Positions 16,415 to 25,665 of a DNA stretch of 45,292 nucleotides are shown piece by piece; the first letter of the stretch is position 1, and every line of letters starts with the position of its first letter. The stretch comes from JAKSSE01 sp045597645 (GTDB lineage: Bacteria; Bacillota; Clostridia; Lachnospirales; Lachnospiraceae): the NCBI GenBank assembly GCA_045597645.1, contig JAZLKM010000068.1:1-45292 (forward strand), in the 5' to 3' direction. The notes under the pieces were generated by a model. That model ran no database searches. It saw nothing but the letters and a program-made list of their open reading frames with translations, and was not told the DNA's origin. Position numbers and translations under genes: made by a program.

Positions 16415-17350
16415 ATGGAGAAGAGAGAGATTACATTTGCATCTTGTGATGGCAGGACTACTATTCATGGGTTCTACTGGATACCGGACGGAGAGATAAA
16501 GGGTGTCATCCAGCTGGTACATGGAATGGTGGAGTACATCGACAGATATGATGGCTTTGCTAAATATATGAACGGAAAGGGATTTGTAGTGGCAGGCCAT
16601 GATCACCTGGGGCATGGTGATTCGGTAACGGATGAGAGCGAGTGGGGTGTCATAAGGACAAAGCACCCGGATGACACGCTTGTAAGCGATATTCATACTA
16701 TGCGTGAAATGATTCAGAAGGACTATCCAAATCTGCCGTACTTTATACTTGGTCACAGCATGGGCTCATATATGCTTAGAAAATATCTGACACTTCACAG
16801 CCAGGGATTAAGTGGGGCCGTTATCATGGGCACTGGTACTGAGAGCAACGTGGTAATAAGTGCAGGGCTCGCAATTGTAGGATTGTTAGGCGCTATAAAG
16901 GGCGTGGATTACAGAAGTCCTTTTGTCAAAAAGCTTCAGTTTGCTGCACCATACCAAAAGTATGATGTTACAGGTGCGACATTGAATAATAGCTGGCTCA
17001 CCAAGGATGAGGAGATTGTAAAATTCTACTATTCTAATCCAAAATGTACTTATGACTTTTCTGTGAGTGGATATAAGGGACTGATGTCGGCTGTAAAGTA
17101 CGACAATAATATGAAGTATATAGGTCAGATTAACAAGGATATGCCAGTGCTTTTTGTATCAGGTTCTGATGATCCAGTTGGAAACTTCGGAAAGGGCGTG
17201 GAAGCGGCTTACAGCAAGTTTAAGGCTGCTGGTATCAAGGATGTTGAGATAAAGCTCTTTGAGAATGACCGACATGAGATATTAAATGAGACAGACAGAG
17301 ATATAGTATTTGACTATATTGGCAATTGGATTATCAGCAAGTTAGGATAG
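16415..17350 (+). CDS. Alpha/beta hydrolase, monoacylglycerol-lipase-like
   Basis: A 311-residue enzyme of the serine aminopeptidase S33/monoglyceride lipase type: LVHGMVEYIDRY oxyanion region, DHLGHGDS, nucleophile elbow GHSMG near residue 115, catalytic acid in SGSDDPVG and histidine in NDRHEILNE. It has no signal peptide and probably cleaves acylglycerols or lysophospholipids in the cytoplasm. It starts 20 bases after the phosphatase gene, and the next gene starts a single base after its stop, which suggests coupled translation with the membrane protein 17352-18341. Confidence 0.88.
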   Translation: MEKREITFASCDGRTTIHGFYWIPDGEIKGVIQLVHGMVEYIDRYDGFAKYMNGKGFVVAGHDHLGHGDSVTDESEWGVIRTKHPDDTLVSDIHTMREMIQKDYPNLPYFILGHSMGSYMLRKYLTLHSQGLSGAVIMGTGTESNVVISAGLAIVGLLGAIKGVDYRSPFVKKLQFAAPYQKYDVTGATLNNSWLTKDEEIVKFYYSNPKCTYDFSVSGYKGLMSAVKYDNNMKYIGQINKDMPVLFVSGSDDPVGNFGKGVEAAYSKFKAAGIKDVEIKLFENDRHEILNETDRDIVFDYIGNWIISKLG

Positions 17351-17351
17351 T

Positions 17352-18341
17352 ATGACAAACGCAGGGACAAGAATAAGTGAAGGAATCAGAGATTATTACA
17401 GGTCAAGGCTATTGTGGCCTCTGATTTTGCTACTCACTTTGATAGTGATAGGTATCTTTACGCCTGTACGTTCACTCCTTTTCCCTACAGATATCAACCA
17501 GGGCGTGTCACTTAAGGACTTGGAGGAATACGGAGTAGAATACATTAATGTGGATATAGACAATCTGTATTTTACCGGATATACCTCTGAGAGATTCGGT
17601 AAGACTGTAGGATACTACTACTATACCGATTGGGGCGATGACTATGTGTTTGTACTGCTGTCTCCAGCCAAATGCGAACAAGGTAATCCGATGATAGGTA
17701 ATATCCAGGTGCATGGAGCAATAGTCCACGAAGGTGAGGATCTGGATTCACTGTTCAAATACCTGGCTTCAGATTTGAACTGGACATATGATGGAATATC
17801 AGCCAAGATGTCGCATTATATTATCAGTCAGCCTGTTGCCGTCGGCATTCCATCCTATACTATGGGGGTGGTCTATGTGTTTGCGTGGATTTTCACGGTG
17901 ATAAGTCTCGTGGGCTTTTTGGTATTTGTGTCTGTCCCATATACCTGCCCGGCTATTCAGTCCCTCAGAGGCTATGGTAATCCGAAGGATATATTGCGTG
18001 ATGCGGAGAATGAATTGTTGGAGTTCCCACAGCTAGTCACTGAGGAAGTGTATATTACGCCGAACTATTTCATAGTTATTTCTCACTATGGAATAGCATT
18101 GGTGCCTTTGGCACAAATTGTGTGGATATATAAGCACACACCGATGAAGAGATTTTTCGGCAGATTTAAGAAGATTGAGTATGCATTGTATGTTGAGACA
18201 GAAAACAGGCATCTCATTCACTGCCCTAGAATCAGGCAGACGGATTTGGATGGAATAATTGACTATATGATGGAGGCCAACCAGAATATGCTGGTGGGAT
18301 ATACTGAGGAGAATAGGCAAAAGGTGGAGGTCTGCAAATGA
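17352..18341 (+). CDS. Two-helix membrane protein of unknown function
   Basis: 329 residues. One membrane helix near the N-terminus (about 21-41), a probable extracytoplasmic segment (about 45-170) rich in Tyr and Asp, a second helix (about 174-196), and a cytoplasmic C-terminal domain with a beta-rich look (EVYITPNYFIVISHYGIALVPL). It resembles conserved membrane proteins found in Clostridia, but I cannot assign a function. It is translationally linked to both neighbours: one base after the lipase stop, and a 4-base ATGA overlap with the methyltransferase. Confidence 0.75.
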   Translation: MTNAGTRISEGIRDYYRSRLLWPLILLLTLIVIGIFTPVRSLLFPTDINQGVSLKDLEEYGVEYINVDIDNLYFTGYTSERFGKTVGYYYYTDWGDDYVFVLLSPAKCEQGNPMIGNIQVHGAIVHEGEDLDSLFKYLASDLNWTYDGISAKMSHYIISQPVAVGIPSYTMGVVYVFAWIFTVISLVGFLVFVSVPYTCPAIQSLRGYGNPKDILRDAENELLEFPQLVTEEVYITPNYFIVISHYGIALVPLAQIVWIYKHTPMKRFFGRFKKIEYALYVETENRHLIHCPRIRQTDLDGIIDYMMEANQNMLVGYTEENRQKVEVCK

Positions 18342-19090
18342 TAGAGAGCTATGATAGCTACAGCGCCTTCGCTGAAGTATATGACCTGTTTATGGAAAAT
18401 GTCCCCTATGAGAAGTGGCGAGATGGCATATTAGATATTTTGCACAGTTATGAAATCAATGATGGTATAGTGGCGGACCTGGGATGTGGCACAGGTGTCA
18501 TGACTAGAATGCTGTCTGAAGCAGGCTATGATATGATTGGCGTTGATTACTCGTATGATATGCTGAGTGTAGCCATGGCGGAGCCTTCTGAGGGGATACT
18601 CTATCTGCAACAGGACCTTACAGAAATGGAGTTCTACGGTACTGTGGCTGCGATGGTAAGCTGCTGCGACTGTTTGAATTATATTGATTCAGCAAAGAGT
18701 CTCGCAAAAATATTTAAGCTTGTGCAGAATTATTTAGACCCGGGCGGGATATTCATTTTTGATATGAATACAATTCATAAGTATAAGGACATCCTAGGTG
18801 ATAATACTTTCGCTGAAAACAGAAACGAAGGTAGCTTTATATGGGAAAATGAATATGACGAAGCGACGAAGTGCAATAGGTACGATTTAACACTATATAT
18901 TGCCAACAATGATGGTAGCTTCGACAGGTGTGAGGAGACACACCTCCAATATGGATATGAGGCCGGCGAGATAGAGCAGTTGGCTGGAAAAGCGGGACTT
19001 TTGGTGGAGCGGATATTCGACGCAGATACAGGCGGAGAGCTCTCTTCACAGACGGAACGGATGGTATTTGTAGTAAGGAAGAAAAAGTGA
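18338..19090 (+). CDS. Class I SAM-dependent methyltransferase
   Basis: 250 residues with a Rossmann methyltransferase core. VADLGCGTG (motif I) binds S-adenosylmethionine, GVDYSYDML follows as motif II, and the aspartate in QQDLTEMEF and the CCDCLNYI segment fit later motifs. The C-terminal half is a mixed substrate-binding region. The acceptor is unknown. The start ATG overlaps the preceding stop (ATGA), and its own stop overlaps the GTG start of nadE (GTGA), so it is in the middle of a tightly coupled operon. Confidence 0.88.
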   Translation: MIESYDSYSAFAEVYDLFMENVPYEKWRDGILDILHSYEINDGIVADLGCGTGVMTRMLSEAGYDMIGVDYSYDMLSVAMAEPSEGILYLQQDLTEMEFYGTVAAMVSCCDCLNYIDSAKSLAKIFKLVQNYLDPGGIFIFDMNTIHKYKDILGDNTFAENRNEGSFIWENEYDEATKCNRYDLTLYIANNDGSFDRCEETHLQYGYEAGEIEQLAGKAGLLVERIFDADTGGELSSQTERMVFVVRKKK

Positions 19091-20994
19091 AAGACGGATT
19101 TATTAAGGTAGCAGCCATTACACCAAAAGTGAGAGTGGCTGATGTGGAATATAACGTAAAGGAAATAGCAGGCTGTATGGCAAGGGCAGATGAGGCTGGC
19201 GTGAAAATAGCTGTCTTTCCGGAACTTTGCATAACAGGCTACAGCTGTGGAGACTTATTCTTCCAAAAGGCTCTTTTAGACGAAGCAAAGCAGGGATTGC
19301 TGGGACTGGTGGAGGTGTCAGCTCATTTTGACGGATTATTTTTCGTAGGTCTTCCGTTTCAATATCACAGCAAGCTATATAATGTTGCGGCAGCAATATC
19401 ACATGGGCGTCTTTTGGCGTTAGTGCCGAAGTCATACATACCGGGGTACGGTGAGTTCTATGAGGGAAGACAGTTTACGCCGGGAATGAATGCCACAGTA
19501 CTGGCAGAGGTAGAGCCACAGACAGAAGTGCCGATGGGTAGGCAGATTATTTTCCCATGTGATGGAATGCCAGAACTCATAGTAGGAGCTGAAATCTGTG
19601 AGGATCTGTGGGCTCCTAACCCTCCAAGCAATAACTTGGTATACTCGGGAGCTACGGTTATTGTGAACCTGTCGGCTAGCAATGAGTATCTGGGAAAGAG
19701 TGAATATAGAAGAAACCTGGTGGTGAGTCAGTCGGGGCGCCTTTTTGCAGGCTACGTGTATGCCAACGCAGGTGCCGGTGAGTCAACTCAGGACTTGGTG
19801 TATTCAGGACATAATATAATAGCGGAGGATGGAAGGCTTCTGGCTCAATCACAGCTGTTTTCTGAGGAGATGACAGTAGCTGAGATTGATGTTCAGCGTA
19901 TTATTGCGGAGAGAAGGCGCATGACTACGTATCTCCAAATTGACAGAGAGGGCTTTATGCAGGTGCCTTTCTATCTTGACGAGGTGGAGACAAAGCTTAC
20001 AAGGAACATTGATTGCATGCCTTTTGTGCCTCGCGATGAGGAGCTTAGACAGCAGCGATGCCAGGAGATACTTGCAATTCAAAGCTACGGCCTTAAAAAG
20101 AGATTGGAGCATGTAGGCTCTAAGTGTGCAGTGGTAGGAATATCGGGTGGATTGGATTCGACATTGGCATTATTGGTTACGGTAAAGGCTTTTGATTTGC
20201 TGCGGCTGCCACATGAAGGAATCATAGCCGTGACAATGCCGGGATTTGGCACTACTGATCGTACGTATAATAATGCAGTATCTTTGGCAAACGTGCTTGG
20301 TTGTACCGTAAAAGAAGTCAGCATAGCTGCGGCGGTGAGACAGCATTTTGCTGATATAGGCCAAGATGAGAATAATACTGATGTGACCTATGAGAATTCA
20401 CAGGCCCGCGAGCGCACGCAGATATTGATGGACTTGGCGAATATGCATGGCGGTCTGGTGATCGGTACAGGCGATATGTCAGAGCTGGCTCTTGGCTGGG
20501 CTACATATAATGGTGACCATATGTCGATGTATGGCGTAAACGTGTCAGTACCGAAAACACTGGTGAGATATTTGGTGATTACAGTGGCAAAGAGTTCTGA
20601 TGGCATTTTGAAAAATGTGCTTTTAGATATAGCTGATACACCGGTGAGCCCGGAGCTTCTTCCTGCAAAGGATGGTCAGATTTCTCAAAAGACAGAGGAA
20701 CTGGTGGGGCCATATGAGCTCCACGACTTCTTCCTGTATTATATGATACGATTTGGTTTTGCTCCCTCTAAAATATATAGGCTTGCGATAAAAGCCTTTG
20801 AAGGCACATATGACGGTGATGTGATAAAAAAGTGGGAGAAGGTATTCTATAAAAGATTTTTTGCGCAGCAGTATAAGAGGTCTTGCATCCCTGATGGCCC
20901 GAAGGTTGGATCAGTGTGCCTGTCGCCCAGAGGCGACTGGCGTATGCCAAGCGATGCATGTGTTAAATTATGGTTGAATGAATTAGATGAGTAA
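19087..20994 (+). CDS. nadE: Glutamine-hydrolysing NAD+ synthase
   Basis: 635 residues in two parts. Residues 1-290 are a nitrilase-type glutaminase with the catalytic Glu in FPELCITGY, Lys in PKSYIPGYGEFYE, and Cys in GAEICEDLW. Residues about 320-635 are the NAD synthetase domain with the ATP pyrophosphatase loop GISGGLDST. The enzyme amidates deamido-NAD+ using ammonia channelled from glutamine, the final step of NAD synthesis. The start is GTG at 19087, overlapping the methyltransferase stop by four bases; the next gene overlaps its end by eight bases. It lies far from other NAD genes. Confidence 0.95.
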   Translation: MKDGFIKVAAITPKVRVADVEYNVKEIAGCMARADEAGVKIAVFPELCITGYSCGDLFFQKALLDEAKQGLLGLVEVSAHFDGLFFVGLPFQYHSKLYNVAAAISHGRLLALVPKSYIPGYGEFYEGRQFTPGMNATVLAEVEPQTEVPMGRQIIFPCDGMPELIVGAEICEDLWAPNPPSNNLVYSGATVIVNLSASNEYLGKSEYRRNLVVSQSGRLFAGYVYANAGAGESTQDLVYSGHNIIAEDGRLLAQSQLFSEEMTVAEIDVQRIIAERRRMTTYLQIDREGFMQVPFYLDEVETKLTRNIDCMPFVPRDEELRQQRCQEILAIQSYGLKKRLEHVGSKCAVVGISGGLDSTLALLVTVKAFDLLRLPHEGIIAVTMPGFGTTDRTYNNAVSLANVLGCTVKEVSIAAAVRQHFADIGQDENNTDVTYENSQARERTQILMDLANMHGGLVIGTGDMSELALGWATYNGDHMSMYGVNVSVPKTLVRYLVITVAKSSDGILKNVLLDIADTPVSPELLPAKDGQISQKTEELVGPYELHDFFLYYMIRFGFAPSKIYRLAIKAFEGTYDGDVIKKWEKVFYKRFFAQQYKRSCIPDGPKVGSVCLSPRGDWRMPSDACVKLWLNELDE

Positions 20995-22381
20995 CGACAC
21001 GCGTACGGACAAGAAAATAAGTGCAGGTGAGATAGTAGTAATAATTATCACGGCAATTCTGGTGATTTTGGCGGCAGTATATATTTTGGCAGCAGCGCTA
21101 TTTAAAAATCGTTTCTATCCATATACCTATGTGAATGGTACGGATATGGGATTTAAAAGGGTGGATGAGGCGCAGGAAATATTGCTTCAAAGCGCACCGA
21201 TGTATGGGATTACCCTTACAGATGACAAGGGCAATGATGTGGAACTGTCACAGAGTGCTCTTGGAGTGATAATGTCATACGAGGACAGTCTATACAGTAT
21301 AATTGGAGCGCAGTCATATAAACAGTGGATTACCCAGATTGCAGACAGGCGTGAACACTATCTTGAGCCAGTGTATTATTGCAATAGAGAGATATTAGGC
21401 AACACTGTGGCAGGCTTGGAGTGCGTGACCAGGTCGGATTCCAAAAGACCTGAGGATGCGCAGATAGTATATTTGCTGGGAGCTGGATACATAGCAGCAC
21501 ATGGAAAAAGAGGAGATCTCATAGATGCAGATGCGCTGACCTCCTACATTGCCAGCTGTGTGATAAAAGGTCAGCCGACCGTGGATATCAGAGATGTCGA
21601 TGTGTATGTAAGACCGGATATTACTGTAGACAATGAGGAACTAAAAGCCAGAGTGCAGGAGCTTAATGATGCCACTAAGGGAAGTGTAACCTACACACTT
21701 AGGGGTGAAAAAGTGACTGTGGATGCTGACGTGTATCATGACTGGATTGAGGAAAAGGATGGCAGGCTCAAGGTGAATGAGAGCATGGCACTTGAGTATG
21801 TCACCAATCTGGCCGATAAATATGACACCTTTGGCAAACAGCTTACATTTAAGAATTCCTGGGGTGTCGAAGTGTCTGTAAAGAGAGCAGAAAGTGGATG
21901 GCAGACCGATATAGAAGCTGAGACTGCACAGCTGGTAAGAGACCTTGAGTCGGGAAAACAAATCGAGAGAGATATCATAAGTACTAACACCGCAGCAAGT
22001 CATGGGGTCATGGATTTTGGCGATAGCTACATAGAGGTGAATCTGACAAGGCAGCATTTGATGCTCTACAAGGATGGGGAGCTGCTGCTTGAGACAGATA
22101 TAGTATCAGGCAGGACCACACCGACCGGATTATACGAGGTATATAGAAAGCAGACGTCCCGAGTGCTAAGAGGAGATGGATACGCTTCATATGTGGACTT
22201 TTGGATGCCATTTCACGGAGCGTATGGTTTACACGATGCCAGCTGGCGCAGCGAATTCGGGGGCGAGATATATAAAAATCATGGTTCCCATGGATGTGTA
22301 AATATGCCCTGCGATATTGCAGATGATGTATATAATGCTATTGATATAGGTTTTCCAGTTGTGTTGTATTATGAGCCATAG
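20987..22381 (+). CDS. L,D-transpeptidase with peptidoglycan-binding-like domains
   Basis: 464 residues: a short cytoplasmic tail, one membrane helix (about 14-36), an extracytoplasmic region with two repeats resembling the domain often paired with YkuD (about 55-320), and a C-terminal YkuD catalytic domain (about 340-464). The signature ends in SHGCVN with the nucleophile C437 and an upstream histidine in GLHDASW. Such enzymes form 3-3 cross-links in peptidoglycan or attach proteins, using meso-diaminopimelate-containing stems. The ATG lies inside the last codons of nadE (8-base overlap). Confidence 0.92.
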   Translation: MSNDTRTDKKISAGEIVVIIITAILVILAAVYILAAALFKNRFYPYTYVNGTDMGFKRVDEAQEILLQSAPMYGITLTDDKGNDVELSQSALGVIMSYEDSLYSIIGAQSYKQWITQIADRREHYLEPVYYCNREILGNTVAGLECVTRSDSKRPEDAQIVYLLGAGYIAAHGKRGDLIDADALTSYIASCVIKGQPTVDIRDVDVYVRPDITVDNEELKARVQELNDATKGSVTYTLRGEKVTVDADVYHDWIEEKDGRLKVNESMALEYVTNLADKYDTFGKQLTFKNSWGVEVSVKRAESGWQTDIEAETAQLVRDLESGKQIERDIISTNTAASHGVMDFGDSYIEVNLTRQHLMLYKDGELLLETDIVSGRTTPTGLYEVYRKQTSRVLRGDGYASYVDFWMPFHGAYGLHDASWRSEFGGEIYKNHGSHGCVNMPCDIADDVYNAIDIGFPVVLYYEP

Positions 22382-22401
22382 TCTCATAGAAAGAGGATGA
22401 T

Positions 22402-23592
22402 ATGATTTCAAAGAAGATTCAAACTGCACTGGCAGGCTCATCAGCTATAAGAGCCATGTTTGTAGAAGGCCAGGAAATGGCGAAGGAAGTTGGAGCGGAT
22501 AATGTATATGACTTCTCTTTAGGCAACCCTGCTACGCCGGCACCTGCCAAAATTGTGGACGAGATAAAAGATATTTTGGATAACACAGACAGCCTGTACC
22601 TCCATGGATATATGTCAAATTCTGGATATCCTGAGGTGAGAACTGCCATAGCCGACAATATTAACAAGCGATTTGGTACTAGCTATACCTTTGAGAATAT
22701 AATAATGACTGTGGGCGCTGCAGGCGGTATAAATGCTGTAATGAAGACTTTGTTCGACCCGGGCGAGGAGCTTATAGTATTTGCTCCGTATTTTGGAGAA
22801 TATAAGAGCTATGCAGCTAACTTTGATGCAAAGATTGTGGAGGTGGCGCCAAATCTCGAGACATTCCAACCTGATCTTGCAGATTTTGAATCAAAAATAA
22901 CTGATAAGACTAAGGCACTTATTGTAAATACACCAAATAATCCTACGGGCGTAGTATACACAGCTGATACGATGAAAAAGATAGCAGCCATACTTGAGAA
23001 GAAGCAGGCTGAATATGGGCATGAGATATACCTTATCTCTGATGAGCCATACCGTGAGTTGGTGTACGGTGACGTGAAGGAAGATTGGGTGGCACAGTAT
23101 TATGCCAATACCATCGTTGGATACTCATTTAGTAAGTCACTTTCACTGCCTGGTGAGCGCATTGGCTACGTAGTTGTGCCTAATACAGTGACCGACTATA
23201 AGACTGTACTCTCTGGAGTAGAGGTTTCAGTGCGCACATTGGGGTTTGTAAATGCACCTTCACTCATGCAGCAGGCTGTAGCAAGATGCCTTGAGGAGCC
23301 GACAGATGTGGCATTTTACGACAAGAATAGAACTATGCTCTATGAGGGGCTTACGAATCTTGGATATACCTGCATCAGACCGGATGGCGCCTTTTATCTG
23401 TGGCTTAAGTCGCCAGTAGCCGACGAGGCAGAGTTTGTGGCTGAGGGCAAAAAGCATCATATTCTTATGGTGAAAGGCTCAGCATTTGGATGCCCAGGCT
23501 TTGTTAGGTTGGCATACTGTGTATCGCCTAAGAAGATTGAGGGAGCTATGCCAGGATTTGAAAAGATGGCCAAGTTCTATGGATTATCATAA
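22402..23592 (+). CDS. Class I/II PLP-dependent aminotransferase
   Basis: 396 residues, fold type I. NTPNNPTGVVY is the substrate/cofactor region, SDEPYRELVY holds the conserved aspartate, and the PLP lysine lies in YSFSKSLSLPGERIGY. The N-terminus (SAIRAMFVEGQEMAKEVGADNVYDFSLGNPA) is typical of Clostridial aspartate aminotransferase-like enzymes. The amino-acid specificity cannot be told. GAAAGAGGATG precedes the start, and hisC follows 11 bases after the stop; two aminotransferases in tandem. Confidence 0.9.
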   Translation: MISKKIQTALAGSSAIRAMFVEGQEMAKEVGADNVYDFSLGNPATPAPAKIVDEIKDILDNTDSLYLHGYMSNSGYPEVRTAIADNINKRFGTSYTFENIIMTVGAAGGINAVMKTLFDPGEELIVFAPYFGEYKSYAANFDAKIVEVAPNLETFQPDLADFESKITDKTKALIVNTPNNPTGVVYTADTMKKIAAILEKKQAEYGHEIYLISDEPYRELVYGDVKEDWVAQYYANTIVGYSFSKSLSLPGERIGYVVVPNTVTDYKTVLSGVEVSVRTLGFVNAPSLMQQAVARCLEEPTDVAFYDKNRTMLYEGLTNLGYTCIRPDGAFYLWLKSPVADEAEFVAEGKKHHILMVKGSAFGCPGFVRLAYCVSPKKIEGAMPGFEKMAKFYGLS

Positions 23593-23603
23593 GAGGTAGA
23601 CAC

Positions 23604-24668
23604 ATGAAATGGGAAGATAATATTAGAAAAGTAGTACCCTACGTGCCGGGCGAGCAGCCAAACTTTGAGGGTATGATTAAAATTAACACTAACGAGAATC
23701 CTTATCCACCTACACCTATGGTAAAAAAGGTACTAGACGAGATAGATATTTCAAAAAACCGTCTGTATCCGGACCCGACGATCAAGGTGCTTGTGGATGC
23801 TCTTGCAGACACCTACAACGTATCACCTAATAGGGTATTTGTAGGTGTGGGCAGCGATGACGTACTTGCCATGAGCTTTATGACGTTCTTTAACAGCGAC
23901 AAGCCTATTCTTTTTGCAGATATCACATATTCTTTCTATGATGTGTGGGCAGAGGAGTTCAGGATTCCATATAAAACGGTACCATTGAATGAAGATTTCA
24001 CTATGAACTTTGATGGCTTTATGGTGGAGAACGGTGGAATAGTAATTGCCAATCCGAATGCACCTACTGGAATATATGCAGGGCTTGACGAGATTGAGAG
24101 AGTGATAAAAGCCAACCCGGATGTGGTTGTTATTGTGGATGAAGCGTACATAGACTTCGGCGGAAAGAGCGCACTGTCACTGATAGATAAATATGAAAAC
24201 TTGCTGGTGGTGCAGACGTTTTCAAAGTCGAGATCAATGGCTGGAGCCAGAATTGGATTCGCCATCGGTCAGGAGAAGCTAATTAAGTATCTGCAGGACG
24301 TAAAATATTCATACAATTCATATACACTTGATATGACAACGCAGTTAGTGGGAGCAGCAGTCCTTTCTGATCCGCAGTATTTTGAGGATACTTGCCAGAA
24401 AATTGTTGCCACAAGAGAGCGCACCAAGCAGATGCTCACGAAGCTGGGATTTACCTATCCTGATTCTATGAGTAACTTTATTTTTGCAACACACGAGAGT
24501 GTGCCGGCAGTAGATATTTTCAACGCCCTTAGAGATAGAAAAATATTTGTTAGATATTTTAGCTCTCCGCGTATCTCAAACTATCTGCGAATCACGATAG
24601 GGACAGATGATGAGATGGACAAGGTAGCCGAAGCCCTTGGCCAGATTATTGCGGAGTACACAAAATGA
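23604..24668 (+). CDS. hisC: Histidinol-phosphate aminotransferase
   Basis: 354 residues, the normal length for HisC, with INTNENPYPP near the N-terminus, NPNAPTGIY, VDEAYIDFGG, and the PLP-binding lysine in QTFSKSRSMAGARIGF. It converts imidazole-acetol phosphate and glutamate to histidinol phosphate. Related HisC-like enzymes can use aromatic substrates, so histidine synthesis is likely rather than certain. hisA is encoded 7 kb away in another transcription unit and no other his gene is present. The next gene overlaps its stop by four bases. Confidence 0.88.
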   Translation: MKWEDNIRKVVPYVPGEQPNFEGMIKINTNENPYPPTPMVKKVLDEIDISKNRLYPDPTIKVLVDALADTYNVSPNRVFVGVGSDDVLAMSFMTFFNSDKPILFADITYSFYDVWAEEFRIPYKTVPLNEDFTMNFDGFMVENGGIVIANPNAPTGIYAGLDEIERVIKANPDVVVIVDEAYIDFGGKSALSLIDKYENLLVVQTFSKSRSMAGARIGFAIGQEKLIKYLQDVKYSYNSYTLDMTTQLVGAAVLSDPQYFEDTCQKIVATRERTKQMLTKLGFTYPDSMSNFIFATHESVPAVDIFNALRDRKIFVRYFSSPRISNYLRITIGTDDEMDKVAEALGQIIAEYTK

Positions 24669-24859
24669 TAAGAGTGGTTAAGCTGATTATAAATGTTGCA
24701 GCCTGTTTTTTGGGTCTGGCAATTTTCCTTATAATAAGCAATACAAAATGGGGAAAGGAAAACTCCAAGCATGCTTACGCCATAGCGGCAGTGTCACTTT
24801 TGGCAGCAGTACTTATAGGCGGAGCGGCACACTTTTTGGTTATTAGGTTTTTGATATAA
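24665..24859 (+). CDS. Small two-helix membrane protein
   Basis: 64 residues with two hydrophobic helices (about 5-25 and 39-60) joined by a charged loop (NTKWGKENSKH). ATG overlaps the hisC stop (ATGA) and the following permease begins four bases after its stop, so it is almost surely translated with them. I do not recognise the family. Position next to the TauE-like permease suggests a membrane partner, but this is only inference from context. Confidence 0.65.
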   Translation: MIRVVKLIINVAACFLGLAIFLIISNTKWGKENSKHAYAIAAVSLLAAVLIGGAAHFLVIRFLI

Positions 24860-24862
24860 ATC

Positions 24863-25639
24863 ATGGATATATTTGTATGTGTAATTGCTGGTATCCTGGC
24901 AGGCGTGGGAACTGGATTCTCAGGATTGTCAGCAGCAGTTTTTATCTCTCCAATGCTGGTGGCACTATTGGACGTAGATACCTTTGAAGCTATAGGGATA
25001 GCATTGGCCTCCGATGTGCTGGCATCAGGTATATCGGCCATCACTTATCACAAACATGGCAATCTTGACCTGAAACGAAGCAAGATGCTGTTTATTGCCA
25101 CCATAGTTACCGCTATTGTGGGAAGTATAGTTTCGTTTTTTGTCACAAGCACCAATTTTGGAAATGATGCCATGGGGCTGTGGACTATAGTAGCAACCAT
25201 TTTGCTGGGACTAAAATTCGTTATAAGGCCGGTTAAGGCAGGCAGGGATGACGATATTAAAGAGGACGGACCTAGGTGGTGGTCATGCCTTATGTTTGGT
25301 ATCTACATCGGATTTGTATGTGGATTTCAAGGCACAGGTGGCGGTATGATGCTGTTGTTCACCCTCACTATTATTTTGGGGTATGAGTTCAAAAAGGCAG
25401 TGGGGACCAGCGTTTTTATAATGACATTCACTGCATTGATTGGGAGCATTTCACATTTTGCCATGAGTGGAATGCCAGATATGAAATACTTAATAATTTG
25501 CATCGTGGCCACGGTGGCGGGAGCTCAGTTATCAGCTATGTTCGCCAACAAGATGCATCCTCTGACACTTAACAGAGTTACAGGCGTACTGCTCGTTATA
25601 TCAGGCGGAGCTACCCTGTGGGCCAATTTCTTTTTATAG
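24863..25639 (+). CDS. TauE/SafE family permease
   Basis: 258 residues with seven to eight membrane helices. Both family repeats can be recognised: GILAGVGTGFSGLSAAVFISPML at the N-terminus and IGFVCGFQGTGGGMMLLFTL in the middle, followed by VGTSVFIMTFTALIG. TauE/SafE proteins export sulfite, sulfoacetate or related organic anions; the substrate here is unknown. Four bases separate it from the small membrane protein before it. Confidence 0.88.
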   Translation: MDIFVCVIAGILAGVGTGFSGLSAAVFISPMLVALLDVDTFEAIGIALASDVLASGISAITYHKHGNLDLKRSKMLFIATIVTAIVGSIVSFFVTSTNFGNDAMGLWTIVATILLGLKFVIRPVKAGRDDDIKEDGPRWWSCLMFGIYIGFVCGFQGTGGGMMLLFTLTIILGYEFKKAVGTSVFIMTFTALIGSISHFAMSGMPDMKYLIICIVATVAGAQLSAMFANKMHPLTLNRVTGVLLVISGGATLWANFFL

Positions 25640-25665
25640 GACGAATGTCCTGCTGAGGTTACAAA